DNA of 64,000 nucleotides, taken from NCBI GenBank assembly GCA_037501455.1, contig CM074865.1, positions 20,902,501 to 20,966,500 of the forward strand, in the 5' to 3' direction. Source of the DNA: Lantana camara (lineage: Eukaryota; Streptophyta; Magnoliopsida; Lamiales; Verbenaceae). The notes below the pieces were generated by a model that saw only the letters and a program-made list of their open reading frames with translations, did no database searches and was not told the origin of the DNA. This document shows positions 12,993-21,315 of the stretch, piece by piece. Position 1 is the first letter of the stretch. Each line of letters begins with the position of its first letter. The translations under genes were made by a program, and so were the position numbers.

Positions 12993-13193
12993 ATGGATAA
13001 ACAAAGAAAAATAAAAAACGATATAAGAAAATTGGGAAAGAAATTGGATGTTGCAACTAAATACGATTCTATTATGAAAGAAATTTTTGTATATCCTAAA
13101 GAAATAAAAAATATAACCGATAATGCTGAACAAATTAATATAATAAATACAAAATTAATAGAAAAAATATATCAAAGGGAAATGAATGGATAA
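12993..13193 (+). CDS. Viral small ORF B', left end
   Basis: This 66-residue lysine-rich protein is predicted to be helical. It starts directly after the stop codon of the previous ORF. Its end, INIINTKLIEKIYQREMNG, resembles the end of the ORF at 21316-21534 (IINNINNKFVGKIQEREIKG), so the two are probably homologues. The function is unknown. The 120 bp that follow are AT-rich leader up to the next ORF. Confidence 0.5.
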   Translation: MDKQRKIKNDIRKLGKKLDVATKYDSIMKEIFVYPKEIKNITDNAEQINIINTKLIEKIYQREMNG

Positions 13194-13313
13194 ATAACTT
13201 TTCTAAAATTATAAATCCTACCCCAACACTTACATTCTTCTACAAGAAGAGATTTCAGTTTGAAAATATATAAATCTTTATTGTAAACTTTTAATCAATT
13301 GTAATAAATTGTA

Positions 13314-13583
13314 ATGGACAAAACGTCAATACACCCCCTGTCTAGATGGTATCAGAGCCTAGAAGACGATGTCTTTTGGGATAAAAAATATAAAAATTTG
13401 ATAAAAATAATTATAACTACTATGTATAAATTATTTGAAATTGGAATTATTATATGGTTTCAAATTCTAGATGAAGATAAAAGATTAAATGATATAGAAG
13501 AGCAATTAAATTATCTAGATATCGATGGCTATTATACAGATATATCCTATGATGATACAGATTGGCAATATCCTTCGCCTTAA
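13314..13583 (+). CDS. Viral small ORF overlapping the primer site
   Basis: The 89-residue ORF begins MDKTSIHPLSRWYQSLEDD. The RWYQS stretch is the translation of the tRNA-Met primer site itself, as in several caulimovirids whose first ORF spans it. The rest has a hydrophobic stretch (LIKIIITTMYKLFEIGIIIWF, around residues 28-48) that could be a membrane segment, then an acidic C-terminus. The function is unknown. Its stop TAA is one base from the next ATG. Confidence 0.55.
   Translation: MDKTSIHPLSRWYQSLEDDVFWDKKYKNLIKIIITTMYKLFEIGIIIWFQILDEDKRLNDIEEQLNYLDIDGYYTDISYDDTDWQYPSP
13347..13359 (+). other. Minus-strand primer site (tRNA-Met) of the viral genome
   Basis: TGGTATCAGAGCC complements the 3' end of initiator tRNA-Met. 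Caulimovirid genomes are numbered from this site. It lies inside the ORF starting at 13314. Confidence 0.85.
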
Positions 13584-13584
13584 T

Positions 13585-13752
13585 ATGAGAATTTTAGATA
13601 AACGAGAGTTAGCTAATTTATATAATTTTTATGAAGATATGCTAAAATACTTTATAAAAATGAATAAATTAAATCCTTCCAATTATTATAAAAAGAAGAT
13701 AAGGAAGTTTAGAATAAAAAGAAATTATTATTCAAACCTCCTTTCTATATGA
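13585..13752 (+). CDS. Viral small basic ORF
   Basis: The 55-residue protein starts MRILDKRELANLYNF and ends in a very basic region (KKKIRKFRIKRN). I start it at ATG 13585, one base after the previous stop (TAATATG); an upstream in-frame ATG at 13525 overlaps the preceding ORF and is less likely. Its stop TGA overlaps the next start as ATGA. The function is unknown. Confidence 0.45.
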   Translation: MRILDKRELANLYNFYEDMLKYFIKMNKLNPSNYYKKKIRKFRIKRNYYSNLLSI

Positions 13753-13967
13753 ATAGTTATTGGAAAGATTGGATTAACAATATAAATAAAATATTGGAAT
13801 TGGATACTAAAATAAATAAATTAAGAGATGAAATAAAAACTTCAGTGGATAAAGATCTTTGTAATAAAAATAAAAATGATATAAAGAAGCTGAAAAATTT
13901 ATTAAAAAAGGAAAAGAATAAGGCTTTATTAAACAGAATAAAAGCTGGAAAAATATGGAAACGATAG
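13749..13967 (+). CDS. Viral small coiled-coil ORF
   Basis: This 72-residue protein is rich in Lys, Asn and Leu with heptad-like spacing (INKILELDTKINKLRDEI), so a coiled coil is likely. It starts in the ATGA shared with the previous stop and overlaps the next ORF by 13 bases. The position between the primer site and the coat gene is where caulimoviruses have their transmission-helper and virion-associated proteins. No sequence motif proves that role. Confidence 0.5.
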   Translation: MNSYWKDWINNINKILELDTKINKLRDEIKTSVDKDLCNKNKNDIKKLKNLLKKEKNKALLNRIKAGKIWKR

Positions 13968-14364
13968 ACATAAACCTTCAATCTATAATAGAATCTGTTA
14001 ATAGAATTAAAGAAGAAATGTTAAATCTTCAAGATTCTATAAGAGAACTAAAGAATGAAATTCAACTAAATAGAGTTAGCGTAAAGCAGTTAGAGATAAC
14101 TATTAAAGAAAGAGAAAAAAGATCTAAAGCTGAAAAATTAAAAGATATAGAAAAAGAAATAAAACTCCTTTTAAAGTAATAAATTTAGAAAAGGCCAAAC
14201 CATATGAAAAAGGCTCTTTTGATGATTATATGCTAAATACCATAGTTCCAAGAATGTTAAAAGAACAAGAAGAGAGTTCTAAAGAAGCTCTTGAAAGGCT
14301 TAAAGCTAAAGGAACTAATTTCGAAAATGAAAATAAACAAGAAGAATATCAAAATCAAATATAA
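13955..14364 (+). pseudogene. Viral coiled-coil ORF, possible virion-associated protein analogue, frameshifted
   Basis: The first 74 residues (13955-14179) form a clear heptad-repeat coiled coil (MLNLQDSIRELKNEIQLN, then EKEIKLLLK). A second frame, open from about 14173 to 14364, continues with a Glu/Lys-rich helical stretch and stops two bases before the coat ATG. The overlap suggests one protein of about 135 residues broken by a one-base indel, or two overlapping ORFs. The size and coiled-coil N-terminus match the virion-associated protein of caulimoviruses; that is inference from form and position. Confidence 0.5.
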
Positions 14365-14366
14365 AC

Positions 14367-15677
14367 ATGAATGAAATAAATGATTTAATAGAAGATTTTG
14401 AAAAAATAAACTTGGATGATATAATAGAATACGAAGTAAGAATGAATAACGTCGGTTCTTCGGGAACTAAAAGAGAAGATGGATCAACATTAGAAGATCC
14501 AGATGAATCTATGGGATCTAACGAACCAAAAAGTTATCCAACTTATTTTAATACAAAGAAAAATAAGAATCAAGATAAAAGAAATAAAGGATATAGTGCT
14601 AAATATCAACTAAATGATGATTATTCAGAACCTATAAATGTAAATGGAAGCAAATTAAATTTAAATAATAAAAGAGATAAAAGAAAAGCCCTATCCAAAT
14701 GGATAAATGATATGATTGCATATTTCCTAAATCAAGATGAGATATACGCTACAGCAACTAGAAGAACAGAATATATAATATCTACATTTGATGGAATTAT
14801 AAATAGTTGGTGGAAAGGAATTTCCTCTGACGTACAAGGAATAATGAGAACAGAAACCGAAACTGGTTTCGATAAAGATATTAGAACTGGAGTAGAGCGA
14901 ATGGCATACTATATAGCAGATGAATTTTTAGGAGAACCTTGGATAAATAATGCTGAAAAAGAATATTTAAAAGAAAAAGAAGAGGCTAGAAATGATCTTA
15001 TAAATCTTTCAATATGCTCTATGAAATTCCTTAGAAATTATATAGAAGAATTTTGTGACTATTATTATAGACAATATTGGAGTGGAGAGTCACAAGACAT
15101 ATATCTTAAAATGTTCTATTCGAAACTCCCAAATCCATGGAATACACATATAAATAAAGTTTGGGAAAAAGAAAAAGAAAATGTAAGTAATAATCTCGGA
15201 GGAAGAATAAGAGTTTTAATAGATGAATTAAAAAGGCTATGTTATGAACAAGATTTATACAAGAAATCTAGAAAAGTTTTTGGACTTTATTGTTCAAAAT
15301 TAGAGATGCCTACCCAATGGGGTTGTGTAGAGAAAAATAGAAATAAACCTTATAGAAAGAGAAAATTCAAAAGGAACCGATACAAAAAATATAAGAAGTT
15401 TGATAGAAAAAATATAAAACCTAAAAGAAGATTTTTTAAGAGAAAAGGAAAACCAAATAAAAAACCTACAAAATGCCAATGCTGGAATTGTGGTGAAGAA
15501 GGTCATAAATCACCAGAATGTCCTAAGCCTAAGAAGGTAAGAACAATAGAAGCCGAATTTATAGAAATAAAAGACGAACTAGAAGAAGTTTCAGATATAG
15601 AAAATTATATAGGAAATGAAATATATGTTGAAATAAGTTCTTCAGAAAATTCTGAAGTAGAATCTGAATCTGATTAA
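14367..15677 (+). CDS. Viral coat protein (capsid) with CCHC zinc knuckle
   Basis: The 436-residue protein has an acidic N-terminus (residues 1-50) and a central capsid-like helical region (about 110-310, with WINDMIAYFL and WWKGISSDVQG). A long Arg/Lys-rich stretch follows at about 325-368, then CWNCGEEGHKSPEC (372-385) and an acidic tail rich in Glu and Ser. Acidic ends, a basic domain and one C-x2-C-x4-H-x4-C knuckle are the signature of caulimovirid coat proteins, which package the DNA genome and its RNA. The frame is open throughout. The stop TAA is directly followed by the ATG of the movement protein, which points to polycistronic translation by re-initiation. Confidence 0.85.
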   Translation: MNEINDLIEDFEKINLDDIIEYEVRMNNVGSSGTKREDGSTLEDPDESMGSNEPKSYPTYFNTKKNKNQDKRNKGYSAKYQLNDDYSEPINVNGSKLNLNNKRDKRKALSKWINDMIAYFLNQDEIYATATRRTEYIISTFDGIINSWWKGISSDVQGIMRTETETGFDKDIRTGVERMAYYIADEFLGEPWINNAEKEYLKEKEEARNDLINLSICSMKFLRNYIEEFCDYYYRQYWSGESQDIYLKMFYSKLPNPWNTHINKVWEKEKENVSNNLGGRIRVLIDELKRLCYEQDLYKKSRKVFGLYCSKLEMPTQWGCVEKNRNKPYRKRKFKRNRYKKYKKFDRKNIKPKRRFFKRKGKPNKKPTKCQCWNCGEEGHKSPECPKPKKVRTIEAEFIEIKDELEEVSDIENYIGNEIYVEISSSENSEVESESD

Positions 15678-17000
15678 ATGGATTCTGAAATACAGAATTA
15701 TAACGAAGAAGAAATAATAGAAGAAGAGAGTACAGCAGGATATGCTAAAAGAATAACTTTTAGTCAAGAAACACTTGACAAAATAAAAAACTTAAAGTTA
15801 AGTGCAGCAAATCCAACAAATAATATATTCACTGGATTGACAAATTTAGTAAAAAGAAATAAGATAAATATCTATGACTATCACGAGGTAGAAAAAGCTA
15901 TAAGTATAGAAAATACCTCTGGAAAGGTCAAGATAAGTCTTATAACAAGAGGAATTGCTAATAATGCTATAAATAAAGTGAAAAAATCTCTTAGACCAAA
16001 AATACAATATGTATATTTGGGAAGAGTACAATTTTTAGTTAAATCTCTATTCAGAGAATGTATCGATAGTCCATTAGTTCTATCTTTACATGATCAAAGA
16101 TTTAGAGATGCTAAAACTAGTCATCTTGGAACAATTGAAGGAAATTTGTTTTATAAACAATTTCTTTTCGATGTTTTTCCGAAATATAGCATCAACTTAC
16201 AAGATGAAAATATAGATGAAGTCTTAACCTTACATTATAAATTTCTAAAAGATATAGGCTTAAAAGATGGAAGTAAAGCCTTCACTATCTACTATAGAGC
16301 ACTTTATGTGTTAAGTAATAGTAATTATGGTAGAACTTATCAAAATGAACCATACTTAAAAATAGATGAAGAATGTAAAGATATAGCCACAGCGAAATTA
16401 CCTTTATTAGAAGAAATACAAGAAATAGAACCCTATCAAATAGAAATTAATAATAAACCAGAAATGGAAAGAAGATTATTACCTTCTAGTTTAAGTTTCC
16501 AAGGAAACAGATTATTAGGAGGAAGTTCTAAATATTCTCTTACTGGAGAAAGTTCTGGTATAAAAATAGAAAGAAAGTTAACTGTTAATAAATCTCTGAG
16601 ATATACAAATTCAATGATTATAGAAGGAGAATATTTTAATGGAACTGATAGAATATTTGGACCTAAAATTTTGATAGACACAGGAGCTAGTGTTAATCGC
16701 TTTGCTCAAGTAAAAAATAAAGGACTAATAGGAATGATTACTAGCCTACCAATCCAATATACAACCTTAGATGGATATAAGGCAACGTGTAATCAAGAGT
16801 TATATGTCCCAATTACTATACAAGGAATAAAATTGAAAGTTAAATGTTGTATAGATATATACATGAATGGAGAATTCTTTGATATAATTCTAGGAAATGA
16901 ATTTCTCAATAATTGTGAATATTACAAAATAGAAAAGCATGGAGTTACACTCCAAATACAAGAAAATGAAATATTTTGTCCTAAATATGAAAGGAATTAA
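15678..17000 (+). CDS. Viral movement protein fused to a C-terminal retropepsin-like domain
   Basis: Residues about 60-240 look like a 30K-superfamily movement protein: the conserved centre includes SPLVLSLHDQRF, HLGTIEGNLFYKQF and NSNYGRTY. Such proteins form tubules through plasmodesmata. After a linker, residues about 320-425 contain LIDTGAS (Asp334) and, about 70 residues on, IILGNEFLNNC. This DTG plus ILG pairing is that of a retropepsin monomer. The next ORF has its own retropepsin in the same layout, so there are two in a row. The ORF starts right after the coat stop, is open throughout, and overlaps the polymerase ORF by 62 bases in another frame. Confidence 0.8.
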   Translation: MDSEIQNYNEEEIIEEESTAGYAKRITFSQETLDKIKNLKLSAANPTNNIFTGLTNLVKRNKINIYDYHEVEKAISIENTSGKVKISLITRGIANNAINKVKKSLRPKIQYVYLGRVQFLVKSLFRECIDSPLVLSLHDQRFRDAKTSHLGTIEGNLFYKQFLFDVFPKYSINLQDENIDEVLTLHYKFLKDIGLKDGSKAFTIYYRALYVLSNSNYGRTYQNEPYLKIDEECKDIATAKLPLLEEIQEIEPYQIEINNKPEMERRLLPSSLSFQGNRLLGGSSKYSLTGESSGIKIERKLTVNKSLRYTNSMIIEGEYFNGTDRIFGPKILIDTGASVNRFAQVKNKGLIGMITSLPIQYTTLDGYKATCNQELYVPITIQGIKLKVKCCIDIYMNGEFFDIILGNEFLNNCEYYKIEKHGVTLQIQENEIFCPKYERN

Positions 17001-18858
17001 CTTTCCTTTAAGTGTTTTTATACAATTAACACTTTTAAAAGGAAATATAACGACATGTGCTTTGATAGATACGGGATCAGAAATAACAATATTTAAAACA
17101 TTCTTAATTAAGGAAGGGAAAACAGATAGCAATATAAGAATTAAAGGAATAACGGGACAATCTCAAGCTATTAATAAAGTAGCTAAAGATGTAGAAGTAA
17201 TATTGGGAAGTAAGATAATTCTTATTAAACAAGTATATGAATACAATTCTTTAGAAGCAGATATATTATTAGGAAATGATTTCCTTGAACAATTTCAATT
17301 CTATACACAAAACGTATATATGGTAACACTAAAAACATCTTGCGGACATCTTCTTAAAATACCACGAGTCAATAAACCATTCAGAGTTCAGCCAGCTGAG
17401 CGTGGTGGACGACAGGTGTTTGAGAAAATTCCAATACAGATAAATACCATTTCTATAAAAAGGATAAACTTAGATGTTATTAAAAAGAAAATAGAAGAAA
17501 ACTATAATAATAATCCATTAGCTTTTTGGAAAGAAAGTCATCCCAAGGCTAAAATAGAATTAACTGAAAATGTAATTATAAAAGAAAAACCTATGTTATA
17601 CACTATTGAAGAAAGACAAGAATTTAAAAAACAAATAGAGGAATTAATGAATAAAAAACTCATTCGAAAAAGCTTCAGTCCTTTCTCTAGTCCTGCTTTT
17701 ATGGTTATGAATGAAGCAGAAAAGAAAAGGAATAAAGCTAGAATGGTAATAAATTTTAAAAGGTTAAATTATTTTACTAAAACTGATAGTTATCCTTTAC
17801 CAAATAAAGAAGTTATCATAAATCTAGTAAAAAACAAGTCTTTCTATTCTAAATTTGATTGTACTTCTGGCTTTTGGCAAATAAAAATGGAAGAAGATAG
17901 TATTCAATACACTGCATTCAGTGCTCCTCAAGGACATTACGAATGGCTTGTAATGTCTTTTGGGCTAAAAAATGCACCTTCGATATACCAAAGGAAAATG
18001 GATAATATCTTTTCAAAATACCATAAATTTATGATAGTATATATCGATGATATCTTAATCTCTTCAGATACAGAAGAAGATCATAGAAAACATCTTTTAC
18101 TATTTGCAAAAATTTGTAAAGAAAATGGAATTGCTCTCTCTGAGAGAAAAGCCATAATAGAGCAAAAAGAAATAGAATTCTTAGGGTTAAAATTGAGTGC
18201 TGCAGGAATAAAATTGCAACCTCATATTTCCCGAAAAATCTTAGAATTTCCTGACAAACTAGACAATAGAAATCAAATAGAAAGGTTTCTAGGATGCTTA
18301 AACTATGCTGAAGGATTTATTCCAGAATTAGCAAAGAAAAAGCATGAAATACAAAAATTGCTTAGGAAAAATAATACTAAAGGATGGAATTCTAGACATA
18401 CAAATATAGTTGTTAGTCTTAAAGAGGAATGTAAAACATTGCCAGAATTAAGACTACCTGAAGATAAAGATAATCTTATTGTCCAAACTGATGCATCTGA
18501 TTTATATTGGTCTGCAATTCTAAAAACAGATCTAAATGAAACTTGTAGATATACCAGTGGAACTTTCAGTCAAGCAGAAGTAAATTATACAACGCATGAG
18601 AAAGAACTACTTGGTATAATAAGAGGAATAGAAAAGTTTTCACTTTTTCTTTTACAAAAACCTTTTGAAGTTCATACAGATAATACTCAAATTCAGAGTT
18701 TAATACAAAATAAACTTCCAAATAAACCTCAATATAGGAGACTGCATCGTTGGCAAGTTTTCTTGTCACACTATAATTTTAAGATAAAACATATTAGAGG
18801 AATGGATAATTTCTTAGCAGATTTCCTTTCTCGAAATGTTGAATTTGGTCTTGATTAA
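16939..18858 (+). CDS. Viral aspartic protease, reverse transcriptase and RNase H polyprotein
   Basis: The 639-residue frame has ATGs at 16939, 16966 and 16987; the first two lie inside the end of the preceding ORF. The protease has ALIDTGSE (catalytic Asp44) and ILLGNDFLEQF (about 109). The RT spans about 235-420, with KFDCTSGFWQIKM, the FGLKNAPSIYQ block and the active site YIDD at 368-371. RNase H has TDAS (Asp518), EKELLGI (about 555), HTDN (Asp581) and NFLADFLSR near the end. No integrase is present, as expected for a pararetrovirus. All catalytic residues I looked for are intact and there is no internal stop. Confidence 0.92.
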   Translation: MELHSKYKKMKYFVLNMKGINFPLSVFIQLTLLKGNITTCALIDTGSEITIFKTFLIKEGKTDSNIRIKGITGQSQAINKVAKDVEVILGSKIILIKQVYEYNSLEADILLGNDFLEQFQFYTQNVYMVTLKTSCGHLLKIPRVNKPFRVQPAERGGRQVFEKIPIQINTISIKRINLDVIKKKIEENYNNNPLAFWKESHPKAKIELTENVIIKEKPMLYTIEERQEFKKQIEELMNKKLIRKSFSPFSSPAFMVMNEAEKKRNKARMVINFKRLNYFTKTDSYPLPNKEVIINLVKNKSFYSKFDCTSGFWQIKMEEDSIQYTAFSAPQGHYEWLVMSFGLKNAPSIYQRKMDNIFSKYHKFMIVYIDDILISSDTEEDHRKHLLLFAKICKENGIALSERKAIIEQKEIEFLGLKLSAAGIKLQPHISRKILEFPDKLDNRNQIERFLGCLNYAEGFIPELAKKKHEIQKLLRKNNTKGWNSRHTNIVVSLKEECKTLPELRLPEDKDNLIVQTDASDLYWSAILKTDLNETCRYTSGTFSQAEVNYTTHEKELLGIIRGIEKFSLFLLQKPFEVHTDNTQIQSLIQNKLPNKPQYRRLHRWQVFLSHYNFKIKHIRGMDNFLADFLSRNVEFGLD

Positions 18859-18861
18859 AGG

Positions 18862-19073
18862 CGAGTATATGCGTTTACATATACCTAGTCCATCTCAAAC
18901 GGTAGATGGTAAAGACATTATCAAATCCGTTAATGGGTGATGATTTCCCAAAAATCATATTGAGACGAGTATATGCGTATACATATACCTAGTCCATCTC
19001 AAACGGTAGATGGTAAAGACAATAACAAATCCGTTGAAGGGTGGTGATTGCCCAAAAATCACTTCAAGGCTAA
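18862..19073 (+). repeat. Two tandem copies of a 104-bp intergenic unit with hairpins
   Basis: The unit starting CGAGTATATGCG at 18862 is repeated from 18966 with about ten differences. Each copy has CCATCT-N8-AGATGG, able to form a stem-loop, and a TGATT...AATCA palindrome around CCCAAA. It fills the gap between the polymerase and the last ORFs, where caulimoviruses have a subgenomic promoter. A regulatory role is inferred only from position. Confidence 0.85.
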
Positions 19074-19103
19074 TAAAGTTTTAATTCATCTTCATTTTGC
19101 AGA

Positions 19104-20155
19104 ATGAAGGATATACAGGAACTAGCAGAAATAAAGACCGAAGTTGATACACTGAGAGTAATCTCTCTTGATATAAATGAAGCACTAAACATCTTTGAAG
19201 ACTCCATACAAGATAGTCTCAGAGTTTTATCCGATCTTGTCATAGAAAATGCAAAAAGAATGGATAATTTATATAAAAGAATTGAAAAATTAGAAAATGA
19301 TAAAGATAAGGCAGAGTGTTCAGGCAGTAAAAAGCCAGAGATGCCTGTAAAAATAGAGGAAGAAAATAAGAAAAAAGAGATAAAAGTCGAGGACGAGAAA
19401 AAGACATCCTCTACTTGAACAATAAAAATAGAACCACTGCAAAAATCTGGTTCTTTCAAAACTGTGCAAGTAAAGGTGAATATATACCAAAACACTCTTA
19501 TGATAAAGAATATAAAAGAATGTTTGATCTGGCATACAACTATCCAGATTGTGATGAAATCTTTTACTCAAGTGGAAACACAATATACCCTAGATTAACT
19601 GCTATCAATGGGGCTGATCCAAACCAAGTTCTAAAACTTGCAGAATTTGGTTTTCTTGATTTAATATATCTGAGCAAAGAACAGAAGGAAATAAGTGGAT
19701 TTGAGGATACATTCAAGTCCAAGGTTTCCCAATTTGCTAAAGGAAGACAATGCGTCTTGAAATTCTACACCATATCTCCAGAATTAGATGGAAATAGATG
19801 GTATGAGTCACTTCATATTGTCTCAATAAATCCATTATATAGCAACGTCAGCTTGGAAGTTGGAAGAAAAAGTTTCAAGGCTGCAATATATTCCCCGGAA
19901 TGGGTTGTTACAAGAAGAGCTCTTGGGATAAAAGCCATACAAAGTATCTCAGAGAATCTTCTGAATAAAGGTTTTCAAACCATCTTTGCTGCTGGTAACT
20001 GGTTACTAGTTACTAAAGGCTCTCCAAATGATCCAAGATCTGGATTACTAGAGGAATACTACAGGTGCCTTGTTACCCATATAACTATTTGCTCCACTGC
20101 TACAAGACAAGAGGCATGCAAGTTGATTGGATGCCATACAGAAATTAGGATGTGA
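19104..20155 (+). pseudogene. Viral inclusion-body/transactivator-like protein, split by a frameshift
   Basis: The first frame (ATG 19104, stop 19416-19418) gives 104 residues: a coiled-coil N-terminus and a charged Lys/Glu tail. The second frame (open from 19415 to 20155, without a nearby ATG) gives about 245 residues with IWFFQNCASKGEYIPK and AIYSPEWVVTRRALG. The two frames meet within four bases, so they most likely were one protein of about 350 residues, now shifted by one base. The place after the polymerase and before the pregenomic promoter is that of the caulimovirid gene VI product, which forms viroplasms and lets ribosomes re-initiate on polycistronic RNA. The assignment rests mainly on position and size; no diagnostic motif is certain to me. 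Confidence 0.65.
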
Positions 20156-20176
20156 CTGCATAAAGAGACGAGTCTA

Positions 20177-20242
20177 AATAGAGAGACGTAAGCAATGACG
20201 TCTGCAACCAATAGAGAGACGTAAGCCATGACGTCTGCAAAC
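20177..20242 (+). promoter_or_regulatory. Duplicated TGACG (as-1-like) enhancer of the viral promoter
   Basis: A 33-bp unit is present twice in tandem (20177-20209 and 20210-20242). Each holds GACGTAAG and ATGACGTC, the spaced TGACG pattern bound by plant TGA bZIP factors in the as-1 element of caulimovirus promoters. Confidence 0.75.
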
Positions 20243-20352
20243 TGTCGGCAGGATCTCAGCCGTTGAAGAAAAAGATAGATCTGAAGGATACAAATAAAAG
20301 TTAGGATTTCCTTATCTGAAGGAATCTTATCCCTTTACTCGTTTTAGAGTTC

Positions 20353-20359
20353 TATAAAT
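20353..20359 (+). promoter_or_regulatory. TATA box of the viral pregenomic RNA promoter
   Basis: TATAAAT lies 111 bp after the duplicated TGACG block and downstream of the last viral ORF, as in 35S-type promoters. Transcription would start near 20385. Confidence 0.7.
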
Positions 20360-20472
20360 TGATAGAGTCTGTAATAGAAAGGGGCATCGAAAAAACACTG
20401 AGTCAAGAGTGAGAAAAAGTGTATGTAAGAAGTGTAATTCTAAGTTTTTGTCTTTTGTACTGAGTATGGAAA

Positions 20473-20497
20473 AATAAACCCTTAAAGGGGAAATAAA
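20473..20497 (+). terminator. Two poly(A) signals in the viral leader
   Basis: AATAAA occurs at 20473-20478 and 20492-20497, about 90-110 bp past the inferred RNA start. In caulimovirids such a signal is skipped on the first pass and used on the second, giving terminally redundant pregenomic RNA. Confidence 0.65.
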
Positions 20498-20499
20498 AT

Positions 20500-20930
20500 C
20501 CTTTCTTTCATAAATCACAAGTCTTATTTTGTTTTGAGCTTATTACATCTCTTTACTCCTTTTTATCCTTTCCAAAAAGATATCTGGTTCCAATAAGCCG
20601 TAGTGAATTTTCCGTTGGAGATTGAAGCTTGTTTCCATTGATGTCCATATAGGCAGGAGGCCGTCAGGACTGTTGGAAGGTTGAGCTGATCAAGGAAGAA
20701 GAAGACGAGTCTTAGAAGAATCCGATAGATCTTTATAGAAGACGAAGGAGATAAAGAAAGGTAATAAACTTTACTCAAAATATTTTCTGAATTATGATTT
20801 CAGAATGGATTTTAGAGTACTCTTGTTAAAATAAATTATTGATGAATTTTGTTATTAATTCTGGTTATTTCATATATAACCCCTTTCTCATAATCATAAA
20901 TTGCATATAAATAAAAATAGAAGGTTAAAA
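20500..20930 (+). other. Viral leader region
   Basis: This 430-bp stretch between the poly(A) signals and the right-hand small ORFs has no long ORF. It has a purine-rich block (GGAAGAAGAAGACGAG near 20694) with a small AAGAC/GTCTT stem, and it could form larger structure. Its place fits the structured leader of pregenomic RNA. Confidence 0.5.
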
Positions 20931-21299
20931 ATGGATCAATATCAAAAACGACTTAATAGACAAGAACTTAGATTAGTAAGAAAAGCTATAAAAGAACAAA
21001 TAGAAAAATCGAGAGAAATAAATAATGAATTTGAAAAATATATGAATGAAAAAATTATGAAGGAGCTAAAAACAAAAGAAAAAGATCTGATAAAATACAG
21101 AAAAGTTTGTAAGAATACATTATTAAATTTAGAAAAAAGTGTTAAAACAATTAAAGAATATAATGAATCCTTAGAATGGACAATAAAAAATATACCTAGA
21201 TATAATATAGAAAATAAACATTTATTAGAGGAAAATAAAGAAGCTATAAAATGGTATGAAGAAAGAATAAAAATAATAAATAGTCTGACGACAGCATAA
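20931..21299 (+). CDS. Viral small ORF A, right end
   Basis: The 122-residue protein (MDQYQKRLNRQELRLVRKAI...) is Lys/Glu-rich with long uninterrupted helices, probably coiled coil. In the circular genome it would lie between the RNA start and the tRNA primer site. Its end weakly resembles the ORF at 12810-12992, which holds the equivalent place at the left end. The function is unknown. The ORF appears intact. Confidence 0.55.
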   Translation: MDQYQKRLNRQELRLVRKAIKEQIEKSREINNEFEKYMNEKIMKELKTKEKDLIKYRKVCKNTLLNLEKSVKTIKEYNESLEWTIKNIPRYNIENKHLLEENKEAIKWYEERIKIINSLTTA

Positions 21300-21315
21300 T
21301 AAAAAATAAAAATTT

